This document shows, in pieces, positions 35,224-43,394 of a stretch of 64,000 bases of DNA. The notes below the pieces were generated by a model. It worked only from the letters and a program-made list of their open reading frames with translations. It was not told the DNA's origin and ran no database searches. Within the stretch, counting starts at the first letter, position 1. Every line of letters begins with the position of its first letter. The stretch is from UBA4055 sp964648295. GTDB lineage: Bacteria > UBA4055. The stretch spans positions 62,001-126,000 of the forward strand of contig CAZYNH010000007.1 in NCBI GenBank assembly GCA_964648295.1. Reading direction: 5' to 3'. The translations under genes were made by a program, and so were the position numbers.

Positions 35224-36045
35224 ATGCCGAGAGTAAGCGTACAGCAACTGTTACTGGCCGGGTCACACTTCGGACACCTGTCCAAAAGATGGAACCCGAA
35301 GATGAGACCGTACATTTTCACAAAGAAGAAAGGTATTCATCTGATCGATCTTAACAAAACGGTAGAGAAGATCGACGAGGCATGTGATGCCGCTATGAAG
35401 ATAATCGCGAAAAGAGGAAAGATACTTTTCGTGGGAACAAAAGCCCAGGCTAAAGACCTTTTAAAAGAAGAAGCTTTGAGATGCGGGATGAACTATGTGA
35501 CTGAAAGATGGCTCGGAGGTTTTTTAACCAACTTCCAGACCATCAGAAATTCCATAAGGACTCTTGAGGAGCTTGAGAGAAAGGCAACGGACGGTACTTA
35601 CCAGAAGATAAACAAGAAAGAAAAGATCGTCATTGAGAAGGATAAGGCCAAGCTGATAAAAGTGCTTGAAGGCGTCAGAAGCATGAAAGTGGTTCCCAAC
35701 GCGATCTTCGTTGTAGACACTATCAAGGAATCTATTGCTATAAAAGAAGCCAGAAAGCTCAATATACCGGTATTTGCTATATGCGATACCAACTCCGATA
35801 TTGACGATATAGATTATGTCATACCGGCCAACGACGACGCGTTCAAATCGATCGGACTTATAACAAAGGTTTTCAGCGACTCGATCCTCGAAGCAAGCCA
35901 GGTAGCGAATATAAAAGCGGGAGACGAGGGCAGAGAGCATCAGGAGGATGTTCAGGCCGCTGAAAAGAAAAGGGTTCCGAAAAGACCTTTGAGAAAGACC
36001 GAGAAAAGCGCTGAGGCCGCAGAAGAAGCCCAGACAGAAAAATAA
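35224..36045 (+). CDS. rpsB: 30S ribosomal protein S2
   Basis: The ATG at 35224, behind AAGGAG, begins MPRVSVQQLLLAGSHFGH, followed by RWNPKMRPYIFTKKKGIHLIDL, KRGKILFVGTKAQAKDLL, ERWLGGFLTNFQTI and VFAICDTNSDIDDIDYVIPANDDA, all S2 motifs. The 273-residue protein has a C-terminal extension of about 40 residues rich in Lys, Glu and Ala (KRVPKRPLRKTEKSAEAAEE). An in-frame ATG 48 nt further upstream (35176) lies inside the RNA leader and is not favoured. tsf follows after 25 nt. Confidence 0.96.
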   Translation: MPRVSVQQLLLAGSHFGHLSKRWNPKMRPYIFTKKKGIHLIDLNKTVEKIDEACDAAMKIIAKRGKILFVGTKAQAKDLLKEEALRCGMNYVTERWLGGFLTNFQTIRNSIRTLEELERKATDGTYQKINKKEKIVIEKDKAKLIKVLEGVRSMKVVPNAIFVVDTIKESIAIKEARKLNIPVFAICDTNSDIDDIDYVIPANDDAFKSIGLITKVFSDSILEASQVANIKAGDEGREHQEDVQAAEKKRVPKRPLRKTEKSAEAAEEAQTEK

Positions 36046-36070
36046 TAAATCACATGCACCGGAGATAAAT

Positions 36071-36922
36071 ATGGCAGAAATATCCGCAAAAATGGTAGCT
36101 GATCTGAGAAAATCGACCGGATCTCCCATGATGGACTGTAAAAAAGCCCTGGCCGAAGCTAACGGCGATTTTGACGAAGCGGTCAAGATATTAAGAGAAA
36201 AAGGAATGGCAAAAGCCGCAAAAAGACTGAGCAACGAAACGAACGAGGGAAAAATATTCTGTAAGATTTCTGATGACAGCAGGACAGTGTCCATGCTTAA
36301 GCTGACATGCGAGACAGAGCCTGTCAGAAATACTCAGGAATTCAATGTTTTCGGCGAGAAAATGTCCGGGATCGCTTTTTCGGGCGATTTTGCGAAATTC
36401 GAGTCTGAAGAGACCGTGAATCAGCTTACAGAAATAAGAGCTAAACTCGGCGAGAACATCACTATAGTTGAATTTGAAAGAATGGAAGGCGATCTTGTTT
36501 CATATTATATACATATGAATTATAAGGTCGGCGTGATCATAAAACTTTCTCTCGGCGACAAGTCAAAATCTTCCTTACCCGCAGTTCAGAAACTGGCTAA
36601 GAACCTGACGCTTCAGATCGCATCTCTGTCGCCAAGATCGGTATCTTCGGATGACCTTGATCCTGAATTCATCAAAGGCGAACTCGAAATTATAAAAGCG
36701 CAGCTGAAAGAAGACCCGAAGAACGCGAACAAACCTGACAATATTATTGAAAAGATAGTTGAGGGAAGAAAAGGCAAGATATTTGCCGAATCATGCCTGC
36801 TCGAGCAGGAATATGTAAAAGAGAAAATGACGGTAAAAGAGCTGATTGCATCGGTTGCAAAAGAAGCAGGAACTGATATCAGGGTTGATAGGTTCGTCCG
36901 TTTCCAGATAGGCGGCAACTGA
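36071..36922 (+). CDS. tsf: Translation elongation factor Ts
   Basis: This 283-residue nucleotide exchange factor for EF-Tu begins with the UBA-like N-terminal module: VADLRKSTGSPMMDCKKALAEANGDFDEAVKILREKG. The core domains contain the TCETEPVRNTQEF turn that contacts EF-Tu, YYIHMNYKVGVIIKL and a final LLEQEYVKEKMTVKELI. A terminator follows directly, closing the rplM-tsf transcript. Confidence 0.96.
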   Translation: MAEISAKMVADLRKSTGSPMMDCKKALAEANGDFDEAVKILREKGMAKAAKRLSNETNEGKIFCKISDDSRTVSMLKLTCETEPVRNTQEFNVFGEKMSGIAFSGDFAKFESEETVNQLTEIRAKLGENITIVEFERMEGDLVSYYIHMNYKVGVIIKLSLGDKSKSSLPAVQKLAKNLTLQIASLSPRSVSSDDLDPEFIKGELEIIKAQLKEDPKNANKPDNIIEKIVEGRKGKIFAESCLLEQEYVKEKMTVKELIASVAKEAGTDIRVDRFVRFQIGGN

Positions 36923-36930
36923 AGAAACTG

Positions 36931-36960
36931 TTAAGGCTTCGCTGATCGAAGCCTTTTTTA
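36931..36960 (+). terminator. Terminator after tsf
   Basis: AAGGCTTCG (36933-36941), loop CTGAT and CGAAGCCTT (36947-36955) are followed by a T-run. pyrH begins only 23 nt later, so pyrH depends on read-through or on a promoter not seen. Confidence 0.85.
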
Positions 36961-36982
36961 TTTGAAACCCAGCGGGAGATTT

Positions 36983-37699
36983 ATGATGAATAAAACTGTC
37001 TATAGGAGGGTGCTTCTGAAGCTTTCCGGAGAGGCTATGGTCGGAAGCCAGGGATACGGCATAGATCCGGAAGTACTGAAATATACCGCAGGCGAGATAA
37101 AGGAAATTCATGATCTCGGTGTGCAGATCGGGATAGTTATCGGCGGGGGAAATATCTTCAGAGGGCTTTCGTCGCACGCCAAAAACATGGACAGGGTCGG
37201 CGCGGATCACATGGGTATGCTCGCTACAGTGATAAATTCGATAGCGATACAGAACGCTCTTAAGAATGAAGGGATCGAAGCGGTCGTTCAGAGCCCTATC
37301 ACAACTGAGCCTGTCGCGGAGCCGGTGGTCATAAGAAAAGCGGTGAAATATCTGGAAAAAGGCAGGATCGTGATCTTCGGAGGGGGAACCGGGAACCCGT
37401 ATTTTACAACCGATACTGCGGCTGTCCTGAGGGCGGGGGAGATAGGCGCGGACGTTGTTATCAAAGCGACTAAAGTCGACGGTATATATGATTCGGATCC
37501 GGTAAAGAATCCTGCCGCCAAAAAAATTGAAAGAATATCATATATCGATGTCTTGAATCAGAACCTCAGAGTGCTTGATACGACCGCGATAAGTTTCTGC
37601 ATGGAAAACAGTCTTAAAATAGGTGTTGTCAATCTGCTTAAGCACGGAGAGCTGAAAAAGTTCATTTCCGGAGAAAAGACAGGGTCTATTGTAGACTGA
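36983..37699 (+). CDS. pyrH: UMP kinase
   Basis: The enzyme phosphorylates UMP to UDP. From ATG 36983, behind GGGAG, it runs MMNKTVYRRVLLKLSGEAM, then IGIVIGGGNIFRG, RVGADHMGMLATVIN, a GGTGNPYFTTDTAA loop and KATKVDGIYDSDP, which are signatures of the bacterial amino-acid-kinase-type UMP kinase. A TTG at 36962 is in frame but unlikely. Two ATGs are adjacent (36983, 36986). frr, the usual next gene, is absent; the division cluster follows instead. Confidence 0.95.
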   Translation: MMNKTVYRRVLLKLSGEAMVGSQGYGIDPEVLKYTAGEIKEIHDLGVQIGIVIGGGNIFRGLSSHAKNMDRVGADHMGMLATVINSIAIQNALKNEGIEAVVQSPITTEPVAEPVVIRKAVKYLEKGRIVIFGGGTGNPYFTTDTAAVLRAGEIGADVVIKATKVDGIYDSDPVKNPAAKKIERISYIDVLNQNLRVLDTTAISFCMENSLKIGVVNLLKHGELKKFISGEKTGSIVD

Positions 37700-37722
37700 T
37701 TTTAAGAAATATGTATTAATCA

Positions 37723-37748
37723 AAGCCGTCGTCCGACGGCTTTTTTAT
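37723..37748 (+). terminator. Terminator after pyrH
   Basis: GCCGTC (37725-37730), loop GTCC and GACGGC (37735-37740) are followed by six T residues. It separates pyrH from the mraZ promoter. Confidence 0.88.
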
Positions 37749-37771
37749 TTCAAAAAAATATTATTTATGTC

Positions 37772-37800
37772 TTGACAAAAGATGATAAATAGCATAATTT
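37772..37800 (+). promoter_or_regulatory. Promoter of the mraZ-ftsZ division cluster
   Basis: TTGACA (37772-37777) and TAATTT (37795-37800) are 17 nt apart. Transcription would start near 37807, just before the 10-nt repeats. This is the only clear promoter found before ftsZ. Confidence 0.75.
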
Positions 37801-37810
37801 TACTATCAGG

Positions 37811-37840
37811 TGTATAAAAATGTATAAAAATGGGGAAAAT
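37811..37840 (+). promoter_or_regulatory. Probable MraZ-binding repeats at the start of mraZ
   Basis: Three tandem 10-nt units follow one another: TGTATAAAAA, TGTATAAAAA and TGGGGAAAAT. MraZ in other bacteria binds direct TGGG-type repeats spaced 10 nt apart in its own promoter, so this spacing supports autoregulation. Only the third unit has the canonical TGGG. The third unit overlaps the first start codon of mraZ. Confidence 0.55.
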
Positions 37841-38309
37841 GAACAGTTTCTCGGAAAAATACAGCTACTCGGTGGATGAAAAAGGCAGGATCAACTTTAA
37901 GAAAATTCTGAAGCGTCTCCACGGCGATGAAAAAGAAAATTCCAATTATCATCTTCTGAAACAGACGGTAGAGCTTTACGGATCAAAAAGAAGATATCCT
38001 TTCTTTTATATATTCACCGAAAGGTCGTGGAAAAAATTCTATGACGAGAAAGTCGAGGGAATGGATACGCCCGTGAGAATTAAATTCCTTACGAGCTACT
38101 GTGGTGAGGCGTCAATGGATAATTCCGAAAGACTTACTTTCCCCAAAGAGTTCCTGGAATTCGCGGGAGCGGGTAAAGATCTGGTCCTTCAGGGCGACGG
38201 AGAAAAGATACAGGTATGGTCAAGAAAGAATTTCGAGGAATATCTGAAAGGTCTCTCCAGGCTTGCGCCTGAAGCGGATTTCGACGATATGTTCAGCAGG
38301 CGCAGTTAG
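37830..38309 (+). CDS. mraZ: Transcriptional regulator MraZ
   Basis: This 159-residue AbrB-fold protein has a first SpoVT/AbrB half at FSEKYSYSVDEKGRINFK and a second at DNSERLTFPKEFLEFAGAGKDLVLQGDGEKIQVWS. It is the usual first gene of the division cluster and represses it. The first ATG lacks a ribosome binding site; an ATG at 37839 (MNSFSEKY) is preceded by GGGG and is the alternative. The N-terminal half has an unusual insertion (RLHGDEKENSNYHLLKQTVELYG) compared with typical MraZ of about 145 residues. Confidence 0.87.
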   Translation: MGKMNSFSEKYSYSVDEKGRINFKKILKRLHGDEKENSNYHLLKQTVELYGSKRRYPFFYIFTERSWKKFYDEKVEGMDTPVRIKFLTSYCGEASMDNSERLTFPKEFLEFAGAGKDLVLQGDGEKIQVWSRKNFEEYLKGLSRLAPEADFDDMFSRRS

Positions 38310-38332
38310 ATCATTAAAATAAAGAACCTCCT

Positions 38333-38350
38333 CCGCTACTTCGGTAGCGG
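38333..38350 (+). other. UUCG-tetraloop hairpin between mraZ and rsmH
   Basis: CCGCTAC, loop TTCG and GTAGCGG form a very stable hairpin 26 nt before the rsmH start. No T-run follows, so it is not an ordinary terminator. It could stabilise the 3' end of mraZ mRNA or uncouple translation. Confidence 0.6.
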
Positions 38351-38375
38351 TTCGCATTTTAGGAAATTAATATAT

Positions 38376-39305
38376 ATGAATTCTGTAGGCTATCACATAC
38401 CGGTACTGCTCAAAGAGACGATAGAGCTGCTTGTTACGGACAGAAAAGGCAGTTATCTTGACTGCACTCTCGGCGGCGGCGGCCATTCAAAAGCGATCCT
38501 TGACAGTATTGATCCGGAAGGTTCTCTTCTTGCGCTGGACAGAGATGAAGAAGCGGTCAAATACGCCGGAAAGCTGCTTAAAGGATATCCGAACCTTATA
38601 ATCCGCCATCTGAGTTTTTCAAGGATCAGTGAACTCGACGAGATAGTCTTCGGAATGAAATTCGACGGAATATTATTCGATCTGGGGCTGTCATCAAAAC
38701 AGATAGACGACAGATCAAGAGGTTTTTCATACATGTCCGATTCAAAACTTGATATGAGAATGAACAGGAATGATGAGATATCGGCTTTCGAGGTCATAAA
38801 CGAGTACAGCGAGGAAGAACTGGCGGATATTTTCTTCAGATACGGCGAGGAGAGAAAATCGAGACAGATCGCGGCTAAGATCGCACTTAAAAGAACAGAG
38901 AAAACGATCAGTTCCACAAAAGAACTTTCAGAAATTATATCATCCGTAACGCCTCCGAATTTCAGGATCAAGACGCTTTCGAGGATATTTCAGGCCGTCA
39001 GAATGGAGGTGAACAGAGAGGCGGATGAACTGATCACGGCTTTAAAATTCACACTCAACATACTCAAAGATAACGGCAGGTGCGCGGTTATTTCTTACCA
39101 TTCACTGGAGGACAGGGCTGTAAAAAATTTTACAAGGGAAAATTCTGAAGGATGCATCTGTCCCAAAAATTTCCCTAAATGCGTGTGCGGTAAAAAACCT
39201 GTAGTGGCCGCTGTAACAAAAAAAGCCGTGATACCGTCGGAAGATGAGATCAGGTCAAATTCCAGAGCAAGAAGCGCTAAACTCAGGGTCTTTAAAAAAT
39301 TATAA
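38376..39305 (+). CDS. rsmH: 16S rRNA m4C1402 methyltransferase RsmH
   Basis: This 309-residue methylase carries HIPVLLKETIELL, the SAM motif YLDCTLGGGGHSKAIL, LLALDRDEEAV, FDGILFDLGLSSKQIDDRSRGFSYM, ARIFQAVRMEVN-like SRIFQAVRMEVNREADEL and VISYHSLEDRAVKNF. A Cys cluster (CICPKNFPKCVCGKKP) is present near the C-terminus, as usual. It methylates N4 of C1402 in 16S rRNA. It sits between mraZ and ftsL, the standard position. Confidence 0.96.
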   Translation: MNSVGYHIPVLLKETIELLVTDRKGSYLDCTLGGGGHSKAILDSIDPEGSLLALDRDEEAVKYAGKLLKGYPNLIIRHLSFSRISELDEIVFGMKFDGILFDLGLSSKQIDDRSRGFSYMSDSKLDMRMNRNDEISAFEVINEYSEEELADIFFRYGEERKSRQIAAKIALKRTEKTISSTKELSEIISSVTPPNFRIKTLSRIFQAVRMEVNREADELITALKFTLNILKDNGRCAVISYHSLEDRAVKNFTRENSEGCICPKNFPKCVCGKKPVVAAVTKKAVIPSEDEIRSNSRARSAKLRVFKKL

Positions 39306-39321
39306 GAGCGGGGGGTATATT

Positions 39322-39747
39322 ATGAAACAGAATTTATATGCCAGAGGCAACGGGCCGAAAATACTAACAAAAAGGTTCCAGGCGTTCGATAAGATATTCA
39401 TAATGGCGCTGTTCGCTTTTATTTTGGGCCTGTATGTGATCATGCAGTCGCAGATCAAATCCGTGACGAAGGAGGCAGGAGATCTTTTTATTCAGAAAAA
39501 ACTGCTTGCGGAGGAGCTTGAAAGGCTGATCTCGGATTATGACAAGATGATGACTTATACCGAGCTTAAGCAGTACGCAAATTCAAACCTCGACATGAAA
39601 GAATCAGGTTCAAAGGTAAAGAGCTTTACGGTTGTTGACAGGCATGAGGTGTTCAAAAATACCGGAACGAATGAAATGCCTGACCTGTTCGAAACGAAGG
39701 TCAGCCTGGCATTATTAAGAAAGGAAGAAATATCAACAGAAAATTAA
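39322..39747 (+). CDS. ftsL: Cell division protein FtsL-like
   Basis: From ATG 39322, behind GGGGGG, this encodes 141 residues. One membrane helix (about 26-44, IFIMALFAFILGLYVIM) is followed by a coiled-coil helix (KEAGDLFIQKKLLAEELERLISDYDKM) and a short tail. This topology and its place between rsmH and ftsI identify it as FtsL even though the sequence is not conserved. An upstream in-frame start at 39244 lies inside rsmH. Confidence 0.8.
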   Translation: MKQNLYARGNGPKILTKRFQAFDKIFIMALFAFILGLYVIMQSQIKSVTKEAGDLFIQKKLLAEELERLISDYDKMMTYTELKQYANSNLDMKESGSKVKSFTVVDRHEVFKNTGTNEMPDLFETKVSLALLRKEEISTEN

Positions 39748-39756
39748 AGTGATGAG

Positions 39757-41928
39757 ATGACAAAGACCAGACATGATGAGAGAAAGGTTGGCAGTACTGT
39801 AGAGAGGAAAAATATCTCCAGGTTGAAATTTCTTTTTATCATGAGTCTGGCCGTATACGGTATAATCGTATATAAACTCTACCATACTCAGATCATAAAG
39901 CACGAATACTACTCTGAAAGATATAAGGAACAGTCCAAAAAGAAGATAACGGTTTACGCTCCGAAAGGTTATATCTACGACAGAAAATACTCAAAACTCG
40001 CCGAGAATATCGGAACTAATTATGCGTTCGGCCTGAACACAAGGGTCGCGGCCGACAAGAAAGACCTTGCGGAAAGAGTAAGCCGGATAACAGGAAGGGA
40101 CAGATATCTTGAGATATTAAACTCCAAAAAAGGCTTTGTCTGGCTGGACAACAGGCTTACCGAGAAAGAGAGGGGAGATATTTATTCCGTTCTTACAGCA
40201 GAGGAAAAATCGGCCGCCTCGTTCAAATCAACAGCCAACAGAATATATCCCAAAAGAAAGCTCGCCGGACAGATAATCGGCTATACTGATATTGACGGCG
40301 AAGGCCTTAGCGGCGTGGAAAAAGAGTTCATGCAGTATCTTAACGGAAAAGACGGCTGGGAATTCGTGCATCAGGACGGAAGGCTCAACAAATACTATGG
40401 CTCCGAGATCAATAAAAAAGATCCCGTTTCAGGCAACAGCGTGGTGCTGACGATAGATGAAAATTATCAGGCTATTGCTGAGGAAGAACTTGAAAAAGCG
40501 GTTATCAAATGGAAAGCCCAGAAAGGCGTGGTTGTCGTAATGGAGCCGCGGTCCGGTGAGATACTGGCGATGTCGAGCTATCCGGATTTTGACCCGAACA
40601 CGCCCGGAGAATATGATGCGTTCAACAGAAAGAATAAGGTTATTACCGATATTTATGAACCCGGATCGACTTTTAAGACTATCTCCGCAGCTGTGGTTCT
40701 GGAAGAGAAGAAGGTCGATGAGGAGGAGGTCTTTTTCTGCAGTAACGCAGGATATATGATAGGAAAGAGAAAGATCAAAGATTCGCATGAAAATCCGAAT
40801 GAGTATATGAGCTTCAGAGATGTACTGGCTCAGTCGAGCAACATCGGAACTCTACAGGCTGTCTCGAAAATAGATAAGAACAGATACTTCGAATATCTCA
40901 GAGATTTCGGCTTCGGGAATAAAACGGAGATCGAGCTTACAGGGGAAGTTAAGGGTTATCTGCCGAGGGTTAGAGACTGGAGCATGACTACCCAGCCCAC
41001 TATGAGTTTCGGTCAGGGGATTTCCGTAACGCCGTTGCAGATGATTACGGCATACTGCGCGATCGCGAACGGCGGGCATCTCGTCAAGCCGCTTATCGTA
41101 AAAGGCGTCATTGATAAAGATAACAGGATAGTGAAGAAATATGACACCGTGAAAGTCAGAAGGGTGATAAGCGGAGAAACTTCCAAAAGGGTTAGGGATA
41201 TGCTCAGGTACGCGGTAACGAACGGAACCGGGTCAGGGGCCGAGATCGAGGAATTGAAAGTTGCGGGAAAGACCGGTACATCACAAAAGGTCGAGAACGG
41301 GCAGTATTCAAAAAGAAATTATGACGCCAGCTTCATCGGAATGGTTCCGTATGACGATCCGCGTATTGTCTGCCTTGTTATGCTGGATTCGCCGAGAGGG
41401 TGCATTTACGGCGGAACGGTAGCTGCGCCCGTATTCAAAAATATTGTAAAAAGGATATACGACCTGGACAGGTCCAAGACCGTCGTCCAGGCAAAAACAG
41501 AGATCAGGTCGGCCGTCGTCCCGGATCTTGCGGGAAAAAAGACAGCGGAAGCCGAGAAAATACTTAAGGACCTTAATATAAAATATAAGGTAGAAAAAGG
41601 AACAGACACCATCGCCGCTCAGTCAGTACCGCCGTTTTCAGTAATACCCGAAGATGAACTGCTGATTATTTCGGGGAGGGAAAGCGCGTTTTCAGGAGAT
41701 CTCAGGCTCGATATTACGCCGGAAGTGACCGGACTTCCCGTCAGGGAGGCGGTAAAGCTTCTTTACTCTTCCGGCATAGACCCTGTGGTAGTGGGCAGCG
41801 GTAATGTTTACAGACAGTCGGCGCTTTACACCGGGGGAGAGTACGAATGCGGAGTGTGCAGCCTTTACTGCAGATTGCCGTCCACCGTTCTTAAGAAGAC
41901 TAATAAAAATGTGAAAAAACAGTTATGA
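39757..41928 (+). CDS. ftsI: Division-specific peptidoglycan transpeptidase FtsI (PBP) with PASTA domains
   Basis: This 723-residue class B penicillin-binding protein crosslinks septal peptidoglycan. One membrane helix (about 26-44) is followed by the PBP dimer domain and the transpeptidase domain. Its motifs are the SxxK with catalytic Ser304 and Lys307 (EPGSTFKT), the SxN at Ser360-Asn362 (QSSNIG) and KTGT at 505-508. Two C-terminal PASTA modules follow, the first VVPDLAGKKTAEAEKILKDL and the second EVTGLPVREAVKLLYSSG, as in SpoVD-type proteins. The last residues carry a CGVCSLYC cluster that is not part of the family. murE overlaps the stop codon (ATGA). Confidence 0.94.
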   Translation: MTKTRHDERKVGSTVERKNISRLKFLFIMSLAVYGIIVYKLYHTQIIKHEYYSERYKEQSKKKITVYAPKGYIYDRKYSKLAENIGTNYAFGLNTRVAADKKDLAERVSRITGRDRYLEILNSKKGFVWLDNRLTEKERGDIYSVLTAEEKSAASFKSTANRIYPKRKLAGQIIGYTDIDGEGLSGVEKEFMQYLNGKDGWEFVHQDGRLNKYYGSEINKKDPVSGNSVVLTIDENYQAIAEEELEKAVIKWKAQKGVVVVMEPRSGEILAMSSYPDFDPNTPGEYDAFNRKNKVITDIYEPGSTFKTISAAVVLEEKKVDEEEVFFCSNAGYMIGKRKIKDSHENPNEYMSFRDVLAQSSNIGTLQAVSKIDKNRYFEYLRDFGFGNKTEIELTGEVKGYLPRVRDWSMTTQPTMSFGQGISVTPLQMITAYCAIANGGHLVKPLIVKGVIDKDNRIVKKYDTVKVRRVISGETSKRVRDMLRYAVTNGTGSGAEIEELKVAGKTGTSQKVENGQYSKRNYDASFIGMVPYDDPRIVCLVMLDSPRGCIYGGTVAAPVFKNIVKRIYDLDRSKTVVQAKTEIRSAVVPDLAGKKTAEAEKILKDLNIKYKVEKGTDTIAAQSVPPFSVIPEDELLIISGRESAFSGDLRLDITPEVTGLPVREAVKLLYSSGIDPVVVGSGNVYRQSALYTGGEYECGVCSLYCRLPSTVLKKTNKNVKKQL

Positions 41929-43394
41929 GACTCGGAAAGATCATATCTTCGATCAAAACTCTTGAGGTCACGAAATTTAAAGATCATGAGATCGAACATG
42001 TTTTTTCTGATTCAAGAGAGAAATTCAGAAATTCCCTTTTCATTGCCGTGAAAGGCCTTACATCAGACGGCGCGGATTACGCTTCTGACGCGATAGAATC
42101 CGGTGCCTGCGCAGTTATTTATGAGACATCTATAAAGAGGATGTTCCCCAACATAACATACATTAAAGTGCCTGACAGCAGGATCATCCAGTCGAAAGTG
42201 GCCGGGCTTGTTTATTCGGAACCTTCAAGAAAACTTGACCTGACAGGGATAACCGGCACCAACGGAAAGACATCGACCGCATATATATACAGGCATATTC
42301 TTGAAAATAACAGGATCAGATGCGGCCTTTTGGGAACAACTGAGTATGATCTGGGAAAGAGAAAGTTCAGCCCGTCAAGGACCACTCCGGACGCTGTATT
42401 TCTTCAGAGATATTTAAAAGAAATGGCTGATGCAGGATTAAAGCACGCTGTAATGGAAGTGTCGTCCCACGCTCTTTCTCTTAACAGGGTCGAGGATGTG
42501 TTCTTTAACACAGCAGTCTTTACGAACCTGACGCAGGACCATCTTGACTTCCACGGGACGATGAATGAATACGCGGGCGCGAAAGCGGGCCTGTTCTCAT
42601 CCCATTTGAAAAAGGGAGGCAGATCTGTTGTAAATGCGGACGACGAATACTATGAACTTATTGCAAAGTCGTCCGGGCAGAAGATGATGATCTATTCGCT
42701 CGAAACGGAGGGCGCGGATCTGTTCGTTAAGAATGTAAAATATCTTGAAAAGGGAATGGAGATACTTGTCTCATTTAAAGGCATGTATTATACAATAGAA
42801 ACGGGTCTGAACGGGAAATTCCAGGCGATGAACATAGCCGCGGCTTTTCTGTGTGCTTCAGGTATCGGTATTCCAGTAAAAGATATAATAAGGTCACTGA
42901 AATATCCGCTTGTTATACCCGGAAGGCTGGAGAAAATTCATGAGGACGGTTTTTCTGTTTTTGTGGACTATGCCCATACTCCGGACGCACTTTTCAGGAC
43001 TCTTTCAACGGTCAGGGAGTTCTGCACCGGCAGGATAATTACCGTGTTCGGCTGCGGAGGGAACAGGGATCATGAAAAACGGCCTAAAATGGGTAAAATT
43101 GCGTCAGAACTTTCAGATATAGTGTTCGTAACAGATGATAATCCAAGAATGGAAGATCCTGATACTATCACTGAAGAAATAGTAAAAGGTATAACTTTAA
43201 ACAACTGGAAGAAAATTGCCGGAAGAAAAGAGGCGATAAGCGAAGCGCTCTCGGCGGCAAAAGAAGGCGATGTTGTACTGATAGCGGGTAAGGGACACGA
43301 GAATTACCAGGAAATAAAGGGCGTAAAATATCCTTATTCGGATAAAGTAACAGTAATGAATTTAACAGGAAGGTCAAATGGTCAGACTGTCTGA
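41925..43394 (+). CDS. murE: UDP-MurNAc-L-Ala-D-Glu:meso-diaminopimelate ligase MurE
   Basis: This 489-residue ligase adds the third residue of the stem peptide. The ATP loop is TGITGTNGKTSTAYIY; other blocks are HAVMEVSSHALSLNRV and FTNLTQDHLDFHGTM. The substrate-specificity motif DNPR appears in FVTDDNPRMEDP, which marks meso-diaminopimelate rather than lysine as the added amino acid, so the peptidoglycan is of the Gram-negative type. It overlaps ftsI by 4 nt and murF by 17 nt. Confidence 0.96.
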   Translation: MRLGKIISSIKTLEVTKFKDHEIEHVFSDSREKFRNSLFIAVKGLTSDGADYASDAIESGACAVIYETSIKRMFPNITYIKVPDSRIIQSKVAGLVYSEPSRKLDLTGITGTNGKTSTAYIYRHILENNRIRCGLLGTTEYDLGKRKFSPSRTTPDAVFLQRYLKEMADAGLKHAVMEVSSHALSLNRVEDVFFNTAVFTNLTQDHLDFHGTMNEYAGAKAGLFSSHLKKGGRSVVNADDEYYELIAKSSGQKMMIYSLETEGADLFVKNVKYLEKGMEILVSFKGMYYTIETGLNGKFQAMNIAAAFLCASGIGIPVKDIIRSLKYPLVIPGRLEKIHEDGFSVFVDYAHTPDALFRTLSTVREFCTGRIITVFGCGGNRDHEKRPKMGKIASELSDIVFVTDDNPRMEDPDTITEEIVKGITLNNWKKIAGRKEAISEALSAAKEGDVVLIAGKGHENYQEIKGVKYPYSDKVTVMNLTGRSNGQTV

